This document shows positions 7,656 to 15,543 of a stretch of DNA of 16,503 bases, in pieces (position 1 is the first letter of the stretch; each line of letters begins with the position of its first letter). The notes beneath the pieces are model-generated. The model ran no database searches, was not told the DNA's origin, and worked only from the letters and a program-made list of their open reading frames with translations. Source of the stretch: an uncultured Eubacteriales bacterium. Lineage in GTDB: Bacteria; Bacillota; Clostridia; Oscillospirales; Acutalibacteraceae. Both the position numbers and the translations under genes were made by a program. The stretch covers positions 1 through 16,503 of the forward strand of contig CAKSSR010000037.1 of assembly GCA_934489735.1 (NCBI GenBank). The letters are read 5' to 3'.

Positions 7656-10031
7656 GTGAAAATATCGCTTAATTGGATTAAAGAATTTGTGAATCTAGAT
7701 GGAATTTCTATCGAAGAATTAGAAAATAGATTTATATTATCAGTAGCTGAAATAGAAAATATAGAGACAAAAGGAAAAGATATTAGTAATTGTATAGCAG
7801 CTAAAATAATAAAGTGTTCAAAACATCCTGATTCAGATAAGCTCAAGTTATTAGTAGTTGATACAGGAGAAGAAAAAGTAGACGTAGTGTGTGGTGCTGA
7901 TAATGCTGAGGAAGGAATAATTGTCCCATTTGTGAAATTGGGAGGAAGCAATAAGAAAATTCCTAAGGTAGAGAGAACAAATATAGCAGGATTTGACTCG
8001 ATGGGAGTATGCTGCTCGGAAGAAGAATTAGGAATATCTGATAACAACTCAGGACTTATGATACTACCAGATGACATAGAGATAGGAACAGATATAAAAG
8101 ATATTATACCAATTGATGATATCATTATAGAAATTGACAATAAGTCACTAACTCATAGGCCGGACTTATGGGGACATTATGGAATAGCTAGAGAAATAGC
8201 AGCTATAACTAACAGAGAATTGAAACCTCTTTCCATGGATGAACTAGAAGACAGCTTAAATAAGCCAAGTATAACCGTGGATGTACAATCTGCTAAGAAA
8301 TGTTTTAGATATTCTTGCATAAGTATAGACAATATCAAGAAAAATAAGGCTCCTATTTACATGGCGGTTAGATTGTATTATTGCGAGATGAGATCGATTA
8401 ACTTATTGGTGGACCTTACTAACTATATAATGCTAGAATTAGGTCAGCCGATGCATGCATTTGATAAATCATTTATGCCTCAAGTAAAACTTATCGACTC
8501 TCAGGCAAATGACAAGTTTGTAACTTTGGACAATGAAGAGAGAATTCTTCCTGAAGGAACTTTGATGATATGTAATGATAAAGAACCTGTAGCTATTGCG
8601 GGAGTAATGGGAGGATTGAATTCTGAAGTGAGACCTGAAAGTACTTCCATCCTATTGGAAAGTGCAAACTTTGATGGGGCATCAGTGAGAAAGACAGCTT
8701 TAAACTTAAGCTTGAGAACAGAAGCTAGCGCTAGGTTTGAGAAAGTGTTGGACCCAGAATTGACTATCATCGCTATAAAGAGATTTGTAAAATTGTTGAG
8801 AGATGTAGACCCAGGTATTGAAATTTCATCGTCATTGACAGACAATTATATCTATAAATATCCAAAGATAAATATAGAGATCACCCAGGAATATATAGAA
8901 AGGTATATGGGAATTAGCATAAGTGAAGAAAAAATCATTGAAATATTGGAATCGCTTGAGTTTAAAGTGACAAAATTAGATAATTCGATATCAATTGACG
9001 TGCCATCGTTTAGAGCTACTAAGGATATATCGATAAAAGCTGACATAGTTGAGGAAGTGTCAAGAATATATGGATATGATAATATAGAACCAGTACCATA
9101 TAAGTCAGCAACGACTTCCCTTAAAATAAATGAGTTTAGAGCACTTGAACATAAAATAAAAGAACTTCTATGCGAGGGATTGAATTTCTGCGAAGTGCAT
9201 AGCTACGTTTGGTTTGATGATGACTTAAATAAGAAATTGGGAATCGGAAAGAGAGAGGGAATAAAAATTATTAACTCTGTTTCAGGAAACTCTACTTTGA
9301 GGGATAGTTTAGTACCGTCTATGTTATACTTTTCATCATTGAACTCTAAGAATTTTGACGAGTTTAATATACTTGAGATAGGGAGTACTTTCAATGGCTT
9401 GAACGAGGACAATTTGGTTAATGAATCTAATAAGTTATGCATACTAATGGCTAGCAGAAAGTTAAACGAGAACGACTGTTTTTATAAACTTAAAGGAATC
9501 TTAAACAAAATAACTAGCGTGACTAAGGCAAAGGATTTGAGCTATGTACAACTTGACAAGGAATTGCCTTGGATTCATCCAGTAAAGTCTAGCAAGTTAT
9601 TGATGGACGATAAGGATTTGGGATATATGAGTGTCTTGAATCATAATATAAGTCAGAATATAGATAAAAAATTAAACATAGCTTTTGCAGAAATTGACAT
9701 GGATGTGCTAAATGATATAGATAAAAAAGCAATAAGATTTAAAGATGTATCAAAATATCCTGGCGTCGATATAGATTTTACTTTCTTGGTTGATAAAAAT
9801 GAATTGTTTGATACGACTAAAGGTAATATCGAGTCAATTGATTGCAACTTTATAAATAAGATTAGTTTCGTGGATAGCTATATTGGAAAAGGAGTCCCGG
9901 ACGATAAAAAGAGCATGACTTTTAATTTCTTAGTAAAATCGAGTGAAAAGACTTTGGACGGAAACGAAATTGAATCGGTTAGAAAGACAATTTTAGATCA
10001 TCTTGCAAGCAAAGGTTATTCGTTGAGGTAG
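7656..10031 (+). CDS. pheT: Phenylalanyl-tRNA synthetase beta subunit
   Basis: The non-catalytic partner of PheS that binds and edits tRNA-Phe. Domains in order: an EMAP-like tRNA-binding fold at about residues 42-150 (HPDSDKLKLLVVD at 57-69, VCGADN at 78-83), a B3/B4 editing domain including DLTNYIMLELGQPMHAFD at 253-270, a B5 domain around 400-475 ending in EEVSRIYGYDNI, a catalytic-like core, and a C-terminal FDX-ACB anticodon-binding domain over the last 95 or so residues. The 791-residue length is normal. The start is GTG at 7656 with AAGAAGGTG 6-7 nt upstream. The gene is intact. It is followed after 39 nt by the ABC ATPase gene. Only a small 6-bp palindrome lies between, so read-through is possible. 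Confidence 0.95.
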   Translation: MKISLNWIKEFVNLDGISIEELENRFILSVAEIENIETKGKDISNCIAAKIIKCSKHPDSDKLKLLVVDTGEEKVDVVCGADNAEEGIIVPFVKLGGSNKKIPKVERTNIAGFDSMGVCCSEEELGISDNNSGLMILPDDIEIGTDIKDIIPIDDIIIEIDNKSLTHRPDLWGHYGIAREIAAITNRELKPLSMDELEDSLNKPSITVDVQSAKKCFRYSCISIDNIKKNKAPIYMAVRLYYCEMRSINLLVDLTNYIMLELGQPMHAFDKSFMPQVKLIDSQANDKFVTLDNEERILPEGTLMICNDKEPVAIAGVMGGLNSEVRPESTSILLESANFDGASVRKTALNLSLRTEASARFEKVLDPELTIIAIKRFVKLLRDVDPGIEISSSLTDNYIYKYPKINIEITQEYIERYMGISISEEKIIEILESLEFKVTKLDNSISIDVPSFRATKDISIKADIVEEVSRIYGYDNIEPVPYKSATTSLKINEFRALEHKIKELLCEGLNFCEVHSYVWFDDDLNKKLGIGKREGIKIINSVSGNSTLRDSLVPSMLYFSSLNSKNFDEFNILEIGSTFNGLNEDNLVNESNKLCILMASRKLNENDCFYKLKGILNKITSVTKAKDLSYVQLDKELPWIHPVKSSKLLMDDKDLGYMSVLNHNISQNIDKKLNIAFAEIDMDVLNDIDKKAIRFKDVSKYPGVDIDFTFLVDKNELFDTTKGNIESIDCNFINKISFVDSYIGKGVPDDKKSMTFNFLVKSSEKTLDGNEIESVRKTILDHLASKGYSLR

Positions 10032-10070
10032 TTTTACTCAGTAAAATATTAGATTGAGAGGGATTCATAA

Positions 10071-11129
10071 ATGATAGAAGTAAAGAATCTATCCAAAAGT
10101 TACTTCGAAAAGTTAGCAGTTGACAACATAAGCTTTTCAATTGAAGAGGGAGAGATAGTTGGACTATTGGGACCTAATGGAGCAGGGAAGTCTACTATAA
10201 TGAACATAATAACTGGCTATATATCATCAAGCCAAGGCACTGTTTCAATAGATGGGAACGATATATTAGAAAAACCTATAGCAGCTCGTTCAAAGATAGG
10301 ATATTTACCTGAAATTCCACCGTTGTATCAGGATATGACAGTAAAAGCTTACCTCGACTTTGTATTTGACTTGAAAAAGGTTAAGCTTCCTAAGAGAGAA
10401 CATATAGAAGAAGTATGTAAATTGACTCAAATATCTGATGTATATGACAGAATTATTAAAAGATTATCAAAGGGATATAGACAAAGAATAGGAGTCGCTC
10501 AGGCTATTTTAGGATTTCCACCATTGGTTATCTTGGATGAACCTTCTGTTGGCTTGGACCCAAGACAAATTATAGAAATGAGAAATTTAATAAAGAAACT
10601 TGGAGAAAACCATACTGTAATACTTTCTTCACATATATTGTCGGAAGTAAAAGCTGTCTGCAAACGTATATTAGTAATAAATAAAGGTAAAATAATAGCC
10701 GATGGTGATCCAGATATATTATCATCAAATATGACAGATAAACAATCTAACAGTGCTTTGATAGAGGGCGATCCAGAATTGGTAATAAGTTTGATAAAAG
10801 ACATAGATGGAGTGATAGAAGTTACCGATAATGGACTTGTGGAAGAAAATGTTCATAATTATATAATTGATCATTCCCCTGATAAAGACATAAGAAAGGC
10901 TATATTTAAAGTTTTGTCTGCAAATAATTGCATAATGATGGAAATGAAACCAATAGAGAAAAGCCTTGAAGACATATTTGTTCAATTGACTGATACGGAT
11001 TTGCTTGAGAATAATAATGAATCAGAAGAAGATTTAAAAAATCAAGATCAAGATAAGGATGCAACAGAACAGAATGAAGAAAATGTAGAAAATTCTGAAG
11101 GAGATGATTCAAATGAAAGCAATAATTAA
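10071..11129 (+). CDS. ABC transporter ATPase (GldA-like) with acidic C-terminal tail
   Basis: The ATP-hydrolysing subunit of an ABC-2 type exporter, at the inner face of the membrane. Walker A is GPNGAGKST (34-42), the signature is LSKGYRQRIG (132-141), Walker B is LVILDEP (152-158) with catalytic E157, and the H-loop is SSH (186-188). GYLPEIPPLY at 77-86 is the usual GldA-group Q-loop variant. The family normally ends near SLEDIFVQLT (298-307). Here about 42 further residues follow, rich in Glu, Asp and Asn, low-complexity and probably disordered. GAGAGGGA precedes the ATG at 10071 by about 7 nt. The last codons overlap the permease gene and supply its ribosome binding site. The substrate is unknown. 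Confidence 0.9.
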   Translation: MIEVKNLSKSYFEKLAVDNISFSIEEGEIVGLLGPNGAGKSTIMNIITGYISSSQGTVSIDGNDILEKPIAARSKIGYLPEIPPLYQDMTVKAYLDFVFDLKKVKLPKREHIEEVCKLTQISDVYDRIIKRLSKGYRQRIGVAQAILGFPPLVILDEPSVGLDPRQIIEMRNLIKKLGENHTVILSSHILSEVKAVCKRILVINKGKIIADGDPDILSSNMTDKQSNSALIEGDPELVISLIKDIDGVIEVTDNGLVEENVHNYIIDHSPDKDIRKAIFKVLSANNCIMMEMKPIEKSLEDIFVQLTDTDLLENNNESEEDLKNQDQDKDATEQNEENVENSEGDDSNESNN

Positions 11130-11820
11130 ACGAGAGTTGTATTCTTATTTTAATTCGGCAATAGGATATATCTTTTTAATTGCATTTCTATTATTCGGCG
11201 GGATTCTATTTTTTATAGATTGTTTGGCTCAGAATAATAGCAAACTTACTTATTTATTCAGCCAGTTGATAATTATCACCCCACTGCTTGTAACTTTTCT
11301 CACTATGAGACTAATAAGTGACGAAAAGAAGCAAAAGACAGACCAACTACTACTAACTGCTCCGGTTAACTTGTTTTCTATTGTCTTTGGAAAGTATCTG
11401 GCTGCCTTGATTATGTATACTTTAGGCATACTTATTACAGTTTTATACGGAATAATAATAAATATGTTCACGCCTCCTGACTGGACTAGCTTTTTTGTTA
11501 ACTTTTTGGGACTATGGTTGTGGGGAATTGCATTGATTGGAATAGGTTTATTTATATCGTCATTAACTGAGAGCCAGATAGTGGCTGCCATAATTAGCTT
11601 TGCGGTTTTTGTCCTGTTTATATTTTTTATTGACCCACTTGCAAGTTTTATCCCAGTTAAAGCAGTAAGCTCTATCATAACTAAGCTATCTTTTTACGGG
11701 CATTATTATAACTTTACTATGGGCATTCTTAATATACCAGATCTTGTTTTCTTTATTAGTATAGCTGCGTTATTTATATTCTTAACATCAAGATCATTAG
11801 AAAAAAAGAGATGGAATTAA
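11113..11820 (+). CDS. ABC-2 type permease (GldF-like)
   Basis: The membrane subunit of the exporter. Six hydrophobic segments lie at about residues 16-37, 49-66, 93-117, 127-150, 155-175 and 209-226. Between the second and third is RLISDEKKQKTDQLLLTAPV, the hallmark cytoplasmic coupling segment of GldF-type permeases. I prefer ATG 11113 (235 residues) over ATG 11104. AAGGAG (11098-11103) touches the earlier ATG with no spacing but is 9 nt from the later one. The gene overlaps the ATPase gene by 17 nt in another frame, suggesting translational coupling. It is followed by the auxiliary gene after 13 nt. Confidence 0.85.
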   Translation: MKAIIKRELYSYFNSAIGYIFLIAFLLFGGILFFIDCLAQNNSKLTYLFSQLIIITPLLVTFLTMRLISDEKKQKTDQLLLTAPVNLFSIVFGKYLAALIMYTLGILITVLYGIIINMFTPPDWTSFFVNFLGLWLWGIALIGIGLFISSLTESQIVAAIISFAVFVLFIFFIDPLASFIPVKAVSSIITKLSFYGHYYNFTMGILNIPDLVFFISIAALFIFLTSRSLEKKRWN

Positions 11821-11833
11821 GGAGGAAATGACA

Positions 11834-13258
11834 TTGAAAAGCATATTTAATAATCCTAAAATGAAACATGGAACGATTGCTACAGCAATAACAATCATAT
11901 CTATAATAATTGTCATCGGATTGAATGTAGGGATGGAGCTACTATCAAAGAAAGTGAATCTAAACTTTGACCTTACGAAGAACCAAGTATTCAATCTTAC
12001 TAAAGAATCTATAGACTATATTAAGAAACTTGACAATAATGTAACAATAACAGTACTTAATAGTGAAGACTCATTTAAAGCTGGAGGAGATTACTTTATT
12101 CAGGCTGAAAATGTAATACAAAGATATGCTCAGAACTCGGATAAAATTGAAGTAAAGTATGTAAATATTGAGGAGAATCCGACTTTTGTTAACGCATTTC
12201 CAAATGAGAAGCTAGAAGTTAATAATATCATAGTGCAGAACGGAGAAAAGTATCAGATACTAACTCCTTATGACTTGTTTAACATTCAGCAATCATATTA
12301 TAGCAGTTTTATAGAGTCTTCTCAGGCGGAGCAAGCTTTGACTTCAGCAATAGTGAAAGTTAGCAGCACAGAGGCTTACAAAGTTTGCGTCGTGACAGGA
12401 CTTGGAGACGAAACTTCATCAGGTTTTGAGAATTTGTTATCAAAGAACAACTATGAGATAGTAAATTCAGACATATTATCAGAAGAAATATCAAAAGACA
12501 GTCAAGTAGCTATAATCTTTGCTCCATCGAAGGACTTGGACAACGAATCAATTGAAAAGATTAAGAATTACTTAAATGACCATAGCTTAGATCGTACTGT
12601 TTTAATAGTACCTGACTATAATAACCCTGACATCAACAACATGAATTCATTTTTAAGCGATTGGGGAGTTCAATTTGAGAACGGAGTGGTTTTTGAAACC
12701 GACAATAAGTATTTATTTAGCGTTTCGCCGTTTTTTGCTAAGAATGAGATAGTAAGCGATAAGTATTCTAAAGGACTTAAGAACGAATCTTTACCAATAT
12801 CTATTCCTTTTAGTAAACCGATAAAAGTTACTGACGATTCAGTTGCATCAGTACTTGCAAAGTTTTCTAGCAAATCGGGAATAATGCCAAGCAAAGTATC
12901 AGACAATTGGAAGCCAAGTGAGTCTGATATGAAACCGGACATCCCATGTATTACAATCAGCGAGAAGGAGACAGATGGCAAGAAGTCAAGAGTTTTATTA
13001 GTGGGATCTAACGTAGCATTCGATGAAAAGGTACTTTCAAGGAGTTTCCTTAACAATTCAGCGTACTTTTTGAATGTATTTAAGATATTATTGAATAGAG
13101 AAGATGGAATTGTAATAGAATCAAAGAATATGAATGGAAATGAATTAGGCATTAATGAGTTCCAGACATTATCAATTGGAGCAATAGTAGCATTTGGATT
13201 GCCTTTATTGATAACTTGTGCAGGAATAATTAATTGGATTAAGAGAAAGAAGTTTTAA
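11834..13258 (+). CDS. GldG-like ABC transport auxiliary protein
   Basis: Probably a membrane-anchored extracytoplasmic partner of the exporter. A short cytoplasmic N-terminus is followed by a transmembrane helix at about residues 14-36, a large soluble domain, and a second helix near the C-terminus (IGAIVAFGLPLLITCAGII) ending in the basic WIKRKKF. NFDLTKNQVFNLT just after the first helix is typical of the ABC-auxiliary (GldG/DUF4350-like) family. I place the start at TTG 11834 because GGAGG (11821-11825) is 8 nt away. The in-frame ATG at 11828 is only 2 nt from it. The DUF4340 protein often found next in such operons is absent; a terminator follows instead. Confidence 0.8.
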   Translation: MKSIFNNPKMKHGTIATAITIISIIIVIGLNVGMELLSKKVNLNFDLTKNQVFNLTKESIDYIKKLDNNVTITVLNSEDSFKAGGDYFIQAENVIQRYAQNSDKIEVKYVNIEENPTFVNAFPNEKLEVNNIIVQNGEKYQILTPYDLFNIQQSYYSSFIESSQAEQALTSAIVKVSSTEAYKVCVVTGLGDETSSGFENLLSKNNYEIVNSDILSEEISKDSQVAIIFAPSKDLDNESIEKIKNYLNDHSLDRTVLIVPDYNNPDINNMNSFLSDWGVQFENGVVFETDNKYLFSVSPFFAKNEIVSDKYSKGLKNESLPISIPFSKPIKVTDDSVASVLAKFSSKSGIMPSKVSDNWKPSESDMKPDIPCITISEKETDGKKSRVLLVGSNVAFDEKVLSRSFLNNSAYFLNVFKILLNREDGIVIESKNMNGNELGINEFQTLSIGAIVAFGLPLLITCAGIINWIKRKKF

Positions 13259-13292
13259 TTAAGACTGATTTAAAAAAAATATTGATTATATG

Positions 13293-13337
13293 AGAGATTG
13301 ATTAAGCATTTGTTTAGTCAATCTCTTTATTTTATTG
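13293..13337 (+). terminator. Intrinsic terminator of the ABC operon
   Basis: A 13-bp stem, AGAGATTGATTAA (13293-13305) with TTAGTCAATCTCT (13314-13326, one T-G pair), and an 8-nt loop, followed by a T-rich run. It separates the exporter operon from the repeat-protein genes. Confidence 0.85.
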
Positions 13338-13418
13338 ACGGATATTGATTTTTAAATATTATATCATAAGAATTTTTTGTTAAGATTATGTTAAATGAAA
13401 GAAAATTTAATGTAAATG

Positions 13419-13427
13419 TGCTAAAAT
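13419..13427 (+). promoter_or_regulatory. Possible extended -10 promoter of the repeat-protein genes
   Basis: TGCTAAAAT fits an extended -10 element (TGn plus TAAAAT) 54 nt before the ATG. No good -35 hexamer is at the right distance, so this is tentative. The gene must have a promoter near here because a strong terminator lies just upstream. Confidence 0.4.
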
Positions 13428-13480
13428 ATATTTTATGGAATATAAGTTGTTAAATAAATTAGGCTTTTAGGAGGAAAAAA

Positions 13481-15511
13481 ATGAAGATAAATAAGTTTTT
13501 TAATGTGGCTATTAGCGCTTTATGTCTGGGCACAGCTATTACTGGAGCGCAAGTAATGGCTATGGAACATAATCAATTGGATGGGATGATAAAAAGTCCA
13601 CTGTCTCAAGAAAAAAAGAGAGAATATTTGAAAACTTTTTTAGAACGCATCAGACAAATTGACTATGAGTGGGAAACTAATGAGTTGATTAGAGAGTTTG
13701 AGAATAAATTGACTGTATTTAATGATCCATTTTTAGCAGAAAGATATGCTATACTTAGAGTCGTAAAAGGATTAGATTGCCTCTCAGCTGAAAGAATATT
13801 GGCAAAAGAAGGGATGCCTATACGTGTGGCAATAAAAGGTCAATTATCTCAAGAAAAAAAGAAAGAATATCTGCAAACTTTTTTAGAGCGCATTGGAGAA
13901 ATTGACGATAAAGAGAAAGTTGGTAGGCTGAGTAAAGAGTTTACAGATGAATTGGCTTTATCGAATGATCCAAATTTAGCAGAAAGATATGCCATACTTA
14001 GAGTAATAGATGAGTTAGATTGTGTTTGGACTGAAAAAATATTGAGGAAAGAAGAAATGCTTAGAAGAAGTTTAGCTGCAGTAGAAAGCGAAGAGAATAT
14101 ATGTAAAAAGGCAAAGATAATTGCTCTATATGGTGGTGGAAATGTTGAGGAAACGGAGAGATATTTGGAATTTTATAAAAGAAAGTTAAGGTCGAATGGA
14201 TCAAGTGTTATTTCTCAAGAATGTGTAAGGTTACTTAAGAATGGTTTATCGGAAGCTGAGATAGACAAAATGGAACAGATAATTAAAAATAAAGTTGAAC
14301 GTGAAAGATATAATATTAATAGAGCAAGTGAGTATGCAAGGTTAATAGTCGAGTATGGAATGGAGAAAAGTTTGGCTGAAAGACAATCGGAAATTTTTTT
14401 CGATCTATTTGGAAGGGGAGAGAGTTATAATTATGCGAGAGAGTATGCCAGACTAAGTATTGAATATGGATTGAATGGAAAAGAAAGTTCTGAAGAGTTA
14501 TTAGGAAGAATTAAAAGGCAAGCATATATATATATAGAAGAATACGATAAGAGAGGCAAAAGCGACGTATTTTCTCACGAATATGCAAAATTAATAGTTC
14601 AAAAAGGGTTAGATGAGTTTAGGGCTAGAGAACTGGCAGAAAAATTTGAAAATGAATATATCAGACAGAAGTATGAAAGAGAACAAGATGAGGAATATTA
14701 TAGAGAAGGACAGTTCAGGGAAGAACGTAATGAATGTACCGATGCTAGATATGGATTTGTCAATGAAGAAGTGGAAAAAGAAAAGGCGATGCGTTCAAGA
14801 GTCGATAACTTCAGGGATACAATGAAACAATATTTTCCAATTCTTAAAGAATCTCGAAATTCAGGTAAACTGAATGAACTAACGGATGCCTATATAAGTG
14901 CGCTTGCAGAGGGAAAAAGTGAAATTTATGCTGTGCAGTATGCTATTGTACATAAAAAACAACTGAAGGACATAGAAGTAGCACGAGAATCAGCAAGAAT
15001 ATTTGAGAAAGAGATAGTACTTGGGGGAAAAAATAAGTGGTATGCCGTAGCTTATTCTACGTTAAAATCAAATGCAGATAAAGATGAATTAGTTGCTAAA
15101 TGTCTAAAGGAGGGAAAAGATGGAGAGGAAAAGATAAGGAAAATGTCAGAAATATTTATGCATATGAGACAGGATGAACATAAACCTTTTTTATATGCAA
15201 AAGAATATGCTTATGCAGTGGCATTGGAGAATTGTGATAATACAGAAGCAGACATAAGAGCTGAAATCCTTAAAGAACGATGTATTATCCAAACAGGTCA
15301 ATCTGAAGAGCAAGTGAGAGCATATGCAAGAGCTTATGCAAAGGCTATAATGGCGGAAAAAGGCGATGTTCAGGCACATAGAGAGGGAGAGTTTGCAACA
15401 AGTAAGGTTGCGCCAAGGGAGAAGAATGGAAATAAGAGACCACATCCGCAAACGCCAGAAAAATGTGGACGTGATTCAGAAAATAACAATAAAAGGGCAA
15501 GAATTTCATAA
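13481..15511 (+). CDS. Exported, highly charged helical repeat protein (unknown family)
   Basis: 676 residues with a signal peptide: basic MKINK, hydrophobic core 6-26, likely cleavage after VMA (residue 27). It has no lipobox, LPxTG motif or later membrane helix, so it is probably released. Residues 41-121 and 122-202 are a tandem duplication with an exact 81-residue offset; both copies share LSQEKK-x-EYL and LAERYAILRV. From about 280 on, helical units carry EYARLIV (284), EYARLSI (321), EYAKLIV (367), IYAVQYA (482) and LYAKEYA (571). Residues 397-421 are extremely charged. The tail 640-676 is basic and Pro/Asn-rich, ending NNNKRARIS, which resembles a nuclear localisation signal. The ATG has a perfect AGGAGG with 6-nt spacing. 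The gene is followed after 32 nt by a paralogue. I do not recognise the family. Confidence 0.85.
   Translation: MKINKFFNVAISALCLGTAITGAQVMAMEHNQLDGMIKSPLSQEKKREYLKTFLERIRQIDYEWETNELIREFENKLTVFNDPFLAERYAILRVVKGLDCLSAERILAKEGMPIRVAIKGQLSQEKKKEYLQTFLERIGEIDDKEKVGRLSKEFTDELALSNDPNLAERYAILRVIDELDCVWTEKILRKEEMLRRSLAAVESEENICKKAKIIALYGGGNVEETERYLEFYKRKLRSNGSSVISQECVRLLKNGLSEAEIDKMEQIIKNKVERERYNINRASEYARLIVEYGMEKSLAERQSEIFFDLFGRGESYNYAREYARLSIEYGLNGKESSEELLGRIKRQAYIYIEEYDKRGKSDVFSHEYAKLIVQKGLDEFRARELAEKFENEYIRQKYEREQDEEYYREGQFREERNECTDARYGFVNEEVEKEKAMRSRVDNFRDTMKQYFPILKESRNSGKLNELTDAYISALAEGKSEIYAVQYAIVHKKQLKDIEVARESARIFEKEIVLGGKNKWYAVAYSTLKSNADKDELVAKCLKEGKDGEEKIRKMSEIFMHMRQDEHKPFLYAKEYAYAVALENCDNTEADIRAEILKERCIIQTGQSEEQVRAYARAYAKAIMAEKGDVQAHREGEFATSKVAPREKNGNKRPHPQTPEKCGRDSENNNKRARIS
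13601..14086 (+). repeat. 81-residue tandem duplication inside the repeat protein
   Basis: Copy 1 (13601-13843) and copy 2 (13844-14086) are offset by exactly 243 bp. The ends are still near-identical at DNA level (TCTCAAGAAAAAAAGA at the front, TTAGCAGAAAGATATGC further on), while the middle has diverged. This is an in-frame internal duplication. Confidence 0.85.
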
Positions 15512-15543
15512 GTAAAGTATATAGAAAATTGGAGTAGTGGTTT

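Noticed and set aside
10032..10046. Terminator between pheT and the ABC ATPase gene
   Set aside because: TTTTAC-TCA-GTAAAA is a 6-bp, AT-rich stem with no T tract; too weak to call.
11104..11820. Permease start at ATG 11104
   Set aside because: It touches AAGGAG with no spacing; ATG 11113 has normal 9-nt spacing.
13509..13545. Lipoprotein signal on the repeat proteins (Cys in the signal peptide)
   Set aside because: Leu precedes the Cys where a lipobox needs Gly, Ala or Ser, and the hydrophobic core continues past it.
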